DNA from: Halobacteriales archaeon QS_9_70_65
Lineage (GTDB): Archaea; Halobacteriota; Halobacteria; Halobacteriales; Haloarculaceae
Direction of reading: 5' to 3'
DNA length: 9,248 nucleotides
Assembly: GCA_003023535.1 (NCBI GenBank)
Contig: PXSC01000158.1
Location: 1-9,248 of the forward strand
A program made the translations under genes and the position numbers. Under the pieces are notes generated by a model that saw nothing but the letters and a program-made list of their open reading frames with translations, was not told where the DNA came from and did not search any database. Positions within the stretch are counted from its first letter, which is position 1. Each line of letters starts with the position of its first letter. This document shows positions 6,907 through 9,248 of this stretch, in pieces.

Positions 6907-7245
6907 GTGAGCAGCAGGCCGGTTCTCGATCCGTTGCGACGACCGGACCCGGTGGCCGGTATCGCGTCTGCTGGATTCGTGCTCGGCACCGTACTGACGC
7001 TTCTCCCCTTCGTGACCGGGACCAGCACCCTCGCGGCGTGTGACTTCGGTGGGGCCGTCTACGGCCGCGCCTACGACCTCGTCGGGATTTACCCCCCTGG
7101 ATACAGCGTCCGAATCGCGTGGAACGAGATGATGGTCTACTGGTCCGATGGATGTAATGGCCACGTTAGTTCGCTGTGGCCCTCCGTCGTCGGAATCGCG
7201 TTTCTTGCGGCAGCAGCGGTCATTTCCTACCGATTACATACGTAG
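6907..7245 (+). CDS. Small two-helix membrane protein of unknown function
   Basis: A 112-residue protein that I do not recognise. The GTG at 6907 starts it just downstream of two good box A elements. The N-terminus carries Arg4, Arg11 and Arg12, then a helix at about 18-38 (from AGIASAGFVLG). Residues 39-89 form a polar loop with Cys45 and Cys83, three Trp and several Tyr. A second helix at about 90-108 ends in SYRLHT. By the positive-inside rule both ends face the cytoplasm and the loop faces outside, where the two cysteines could form a disulfide. Base composition is visibly less GC-rich than the neighbours, with codons such as ATT, GAT and TTA, which suggests a separate origin. Its promoter is the best-defined in the window and carries a dyad. 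No neighbour indicates a role. Confidence 0.75.
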   Translation: MSSRPVLDPLRRPDPVAGIASAGFVLGTVLTLLPFVTGTSTLAACDFGGAVYGRAYDLVGIYPPGYSVRIAWNEMMVYWSDGCNGHVSSLWPSVVGIAFLAAAAVISYRLHT

Positions 7246-7328
7246 AATGTCCCCGGAGCCACGAAAGTAGAGCTGACCACCCTCCGAACGGAATCGATGG
7301 TTGCCGAATCGAACCCCCGTACGTACCC

Positions 7329-8108
7329 TCACACTTCGCCGACGCTGACGTAGAACGGGACGGTCTCCTTCCGCCGATACTCCTCCGCCCGCAACTGCCG
7401 GACGGCCGCCCGGCCCATCTCGCGCCACTCCCGCCGGAGGGCGTCCAGCTCCTCGTCGGTGCCGGCCATCGTCGGCCGCCGTTCCCGGAGCCCGGCGCCG
7501 CTTGCCTTCCGGGTGACGGCCTCGATGTCGGCTTCGGAGTACGGCGGGTCGACGACGAGCGTCCGGTCGTATCGCGCGGTGGTGACGCTCGACAGCCCCT
7601 CGGCGCGGAGCAGATCGGCCGCGTCGGCGCCCAGCGCGACGTCCGTCTCGACGCCCGCGAGGTACCGTTCGCGGGCTCGGGCCGCCAGCCGGCTCTCGGC
7701 GTCGACCGTCGACCGTACGGAGACGGCGGCGTTGTCCGGCTCGATGCAGGCGACCCGCCCGCTCGCCACGCGGGCGAACTCCCGGACGGCCCGCCCGGGG
7801 TCGGGCAGGTTGATGAGCAGCGCCTGACAGACCACCGCGTCGACGCTCCCGTCGGCGAAGGGCAGGCGGTAGGCGTCGCCGCGGACGACGGGACCCTCGA
7901 GTTCGGCCAGCAGCGCGGGGTCGCGGTCGCAGCCGATCACTTCGCCGGGGCACTCCTCGCGGAGGACGCGGGTCAGCGCGCCCTCGCCGCACCCGACGTC
8001 GAGGACGCGGTCGCATTCCGACAGCCCCAGCGGCTCCAGCGCCGCCCGGCCGTCGGCCCACATGCCGTCGCGCGTCCGCCGGAGGTAGTCCGCGGAGAAC
8101 CGACGCAT
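7329..8108 (-). CDS. Class I SAM-dependent methyltransferase
   Basis: A 259-residue soluble protein with the class I (Rossmann-fold) methyltransferase pattern: motif I VLDVGCGEG at 35-43, an acidic residue after strand 2 (Asp61 in GCDRD) for the ribose of SAM, GDAYRLPFADGSVDAVV at about 77-93, and CQALLINLPDP matching the post-II region with the RAVREFARV helix. This resembles the Methyltransf_11/UbiE-like group, which methylates small molecules, but the substrate cannot be read from sequence. The C-terminal third is rich in Arg and Glu. The ATG at 8108 lies 28 nt after a box A centre, which supports this start and a leaderless mRNA. It lies 55 nt downstream of a second methyltransferase on the same strand and converges on the small membrane gene across an 83-bp gap with no clear terminator. 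Confidence 0.88.
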   Translation of the reverse strand: MRRFSADYLRRTRDGMWADGRAALEPLGLSECDRVLDVGCGEGALTRVLREECPGEVIGCDRDPALLAELEGPVVRGDAYRLPFADGSVDAVVCQALLINLPDPGRAVREFARVASGRVACIEPDNAAVSVRSTVDAESRLAARARERYLAGVETDVALGADAADLLRAEGLSSVTTARYDRTLVVDPPYSEADIEAVTRKASGAGLRERRPTMAGTDEELDALRREWREMGRAAVRQLRAEEYRRKETVPFYVSVGEV

Positions 8109-8132
8109 CGGTGGCGGTTGTGCGTCGCGGCG

Positions 8133-8139
8133 AATAAAA
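8133..8139 (-). promoter_or_regulatory. Box A of the 7329-8108 methyltransferase
   Basis: On the minus strand this reads TTTTATT, centred about 28 nt before the ATG at 8108. That spacing predicts a leaderless transcript, so this gene probably has its own promoter although the upstream methyltransferase ends only 55 nt away. Confidence 0.6.
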
Positions 8140-8163
8140 GACGTGTCGCGCGGCCGGCGGGGA

Positions 8164-8886
8164 TCACCCGACGCCGGACCTCGTCAGCGCCGCCTGGTAG
8201 TGCGGCGTCCGGGGGTCGCCCCGGCGGACGTCGGCCACCTGCCAGCCCGTCTCCTCGGCCGTCGCCCGCAGTCGGTCGGGTCCGGCGAGCCGGAACGAGA
8301 GGGTCTCGCCGACCTCGCCCTCGTAGATCTGGTGGTAGCACCGTCGGGCGACGCCGGCCTCGGGGTCGGGTCGGTGGCCGAACAGCTCCGGCGCGCGCTC
8401 GTGGCCGGGGTCGAAGCCGTCGAGGACGACGGTTCCGTCGCGGGTCGTGACGGCCGTCAGGTCCGCGAGGAACCGCCGCAGCCCGGCTGGCGAGTCCGCC
8501 AGACACGCCTGGGTGCCCCTGGCGAAGACCGACCGGAAGCGGCCGGGGTCGAAGACGGCCCGTAGCGAGAACATGTCGGCTCGACGGGCGTCGTCGCCGC
8601 CGCGGTCGTCCATCACCGCGACGAGATGGCGGCTGACGTCGGTCGCGACCGTCTCGAGGCGCTCTTGGAAATACAGTGCGTGCCGGCCGGCGCCGGCGCC
8701 GACCTCGAGCAGCGGGCCCGCGAGCCACGATTCGACCCACTCGAGGCTCGGACCGTCCGGTCGCTCGAAGTAGAATCGCTCTATCGGGTGCTCGCGGATC
8801 GCCCCGCCGTCGCGGTCCACGAGCGGGTGTGTCCGCTCGCCGCGGTGGTGGTCGCGTACCGCTCGCCCGAACGGGTCCGGTTCCAT
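8164..8886 (-). CDS. Class I SAM-dependent methyltransferase
   Basis: A 240-residue soluble protein with motif I LLEVGAGAGRHALYF at 59-73, an acidic residue at the end of strand 2 (Asp83 in ATDVS), RRADMFSL at 101-108 in the motif II area, and a VVLDGFDPG segment near 153-161 matching strand 5. The N-terminal 50 residues, rich in His, Arg and Asp with FYFERPDGPS, form a cap unlike that of its neighbour. The two methyltransferases are different family members, not recent duplicates. The substrate is unknown. The start at 8886 gives full motif coverage; upstream, a weak AT-rich block (8913-8919, AATTTCA on the minus strand) is at a plausible box A distance. It could be read together with the downstream methyltransferase. 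Confidence 0.85.
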   Translation of the reverse strand: MEPDPFGRAVRDHHRGERTHPLVDRDGGAIREHPIERFYFERPDGPSLEWVESWLAGPLLEVGAGAGRHALYFQERLETVATDVSRHLVAVMDDRGGDDARRADMFSLRAVFDPGRFRSVFARGTQACLADSPAGLRRFLADLTAVTTRDGTVVLDGFDPGHERAPELFGHRPDPEAGVARRCYHQIYEGEVGETLSFRLAGPDRLRATAEETGWQVADVRRGDPRTPHYQAALTRSGVG

Positions 8887-8936
8887 GGTCGGGGCGGCGA
8901 CCGAAGAGAATGTGAAATTGTCTGATGTGTGGTGCC

Positions 8937-8949
8937 TAACAACGTGTTA
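8937..8949. promoter_or_regulatory. 13-bp inverted repeat upstream of the second methyltransferase
   Basis: TAACA-ACG-TGTTA is a perfect dyad with 5-bp arms in the 100-bp gap between nfo and the methyltransferase, about 50 nt before that gene's ATG and just upstream of its possible box A. It could be a regulator site. The short arms make chance possible. Confidence 0.3.
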
Positions 8950-8986
8950 CACGATAGCACGGAAGAGGGGTCGCGCCTGTCGCCGA

Positions 8987-9248
8987 CTACCCTTCGTACA
9001 GCTCCCGGACGCGGTCGATGTTCCACTCGTAGGAGCGGTCGTTCTCCGTCGGCGTCTCCAGGACGAACGGCACGCCCTCGACGGCGTCGTGGTTGACGAA
9101 CGCGCGCATACCCGCCTCGCCGATCTCGCCCTCGCCGACGTGGGCGTGCTCGTCCTTGTTGGTGCCGCAGGCGTGTTTGGAGTCGTTGAGGTGGACGCAG
9201 GCGAGGTGCTCGAGGCCGACGACGTCGTCGAACTCGGCGAAGGTTTCG
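8987..9248 (-). CDS. nfo: Endonuclease IV (Nfo), C-terminal part
   Basis: The C-terminal 86 residues of an AP endonuclease of the Nfo family, which nicks DNA 5' to abasic sites in base excision repair using a three-metal (zinc) centre in a TIM barrel. The gene starts beyond the right edge of the window. Visible metal-ligand motifs are VHLNDSK (His), [12 protein letters not shown] (Asp and His) and FVLETP (Glu), followed by the family-like ending with [12 protein letters not shown] and a TAG stop. The usual DRHxHIG reads DEHAHVG here, so the arginine is Glu while the ligands are kept. The loop HACGTNK before it differs from the more common GS(R/K)-type loop. It has the same orientation as the two methyltransferases but is separated from them by 100 bp. 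Confidence 0.9.
   Translation of the reverse strand, partial: ETFAEFDDVVGLEHLACVHLNDSKHACGTNKDEHAHVGEGEIGEAGMRAFVNHDAVEGVPFVLETPTENDRSYEWNIDRVRELYEG

Noticed and set aside
7176..8450. A 424-residue plus-strand open frame opposite the methyltransferases.
   Set aside because: It is an antisense shadow. The minus strand shows two methyltransferase motif sets.

Overview
This window looks like chromosomal DNA from a halophilic archaeon (class Halobacteria). It is very GC-rich. Its soluble proteins are strongly acidic. Several genes have an AT-rich box A about 25 nt from the start codon, giving leaderless or nearly leaderless transcripts. The predicted proteins match haloarchaeal families. I cannot name the genus. 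No RNA gene, CRISPR array, insertion sequence or phage gene is visible, and no gene-free stretch exceeds 300 bp.

Layout. (1) 3-4063, minus strand: an acetate/monocarboxylate module read as acs (acetyl-CoA synthetase), then a small symporter subunit (DUF4212 type), then a large sodium:solute symporter subunit. The two symporter genes overlap by 4 bp (GTGA). The acs frame is broken: about 82 bp encoding about 28 conserved residues is missing near 2980, which splits the gene into two frames. (2) 4064-4190: a divergent promoter region with two perfect dyads and a tandem repeat. (3) 4191-5594, plus strand: cbiP, cobyric acid synthase of cobalamin synthesis. It is in frame but lacks a conserved N-terminal block of about 25-30 residues. 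(4) 5653-6813, plus strand: an FMN-dependent alpha-hydroxy-acid oxidising enzyme of the lactate monooxygenase/oxidase type with an unusual C-terminal tail. (5) 6907-7245, plus strand: a small two-helix membrane protein of unknown function, lower in GC, with two box A elements and a perfect 16-bp dyad overlapping the second. (6) 7329-8886, minus strand: two different class I SAM-dependent methyltransferases. (7) 8987-9248, minus strand: the C-terminal end of endonuclease IV (nfo), running off the window.

How they fit together. The symporter pair would import acetate or a similar monocarboxylate, and Acs would convert acetate to acetyl-CoA. The alpha-hydroxy-acid enzyme could feed lactate-type carbon toward pyruvate or acetate, but its link to the module rests only on proximity. 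The most notable observation is that two divergent neighbours, acs and cbiP, each lack one internal block of similar size, about 1.3 kb apart, while the rest of each gene is well preserved. Either these are recent lesions or they are an assembly artefact. I see no convincing new multi-gene system; the small regulated membrane gene at 6907-7245 is the most open question about function.
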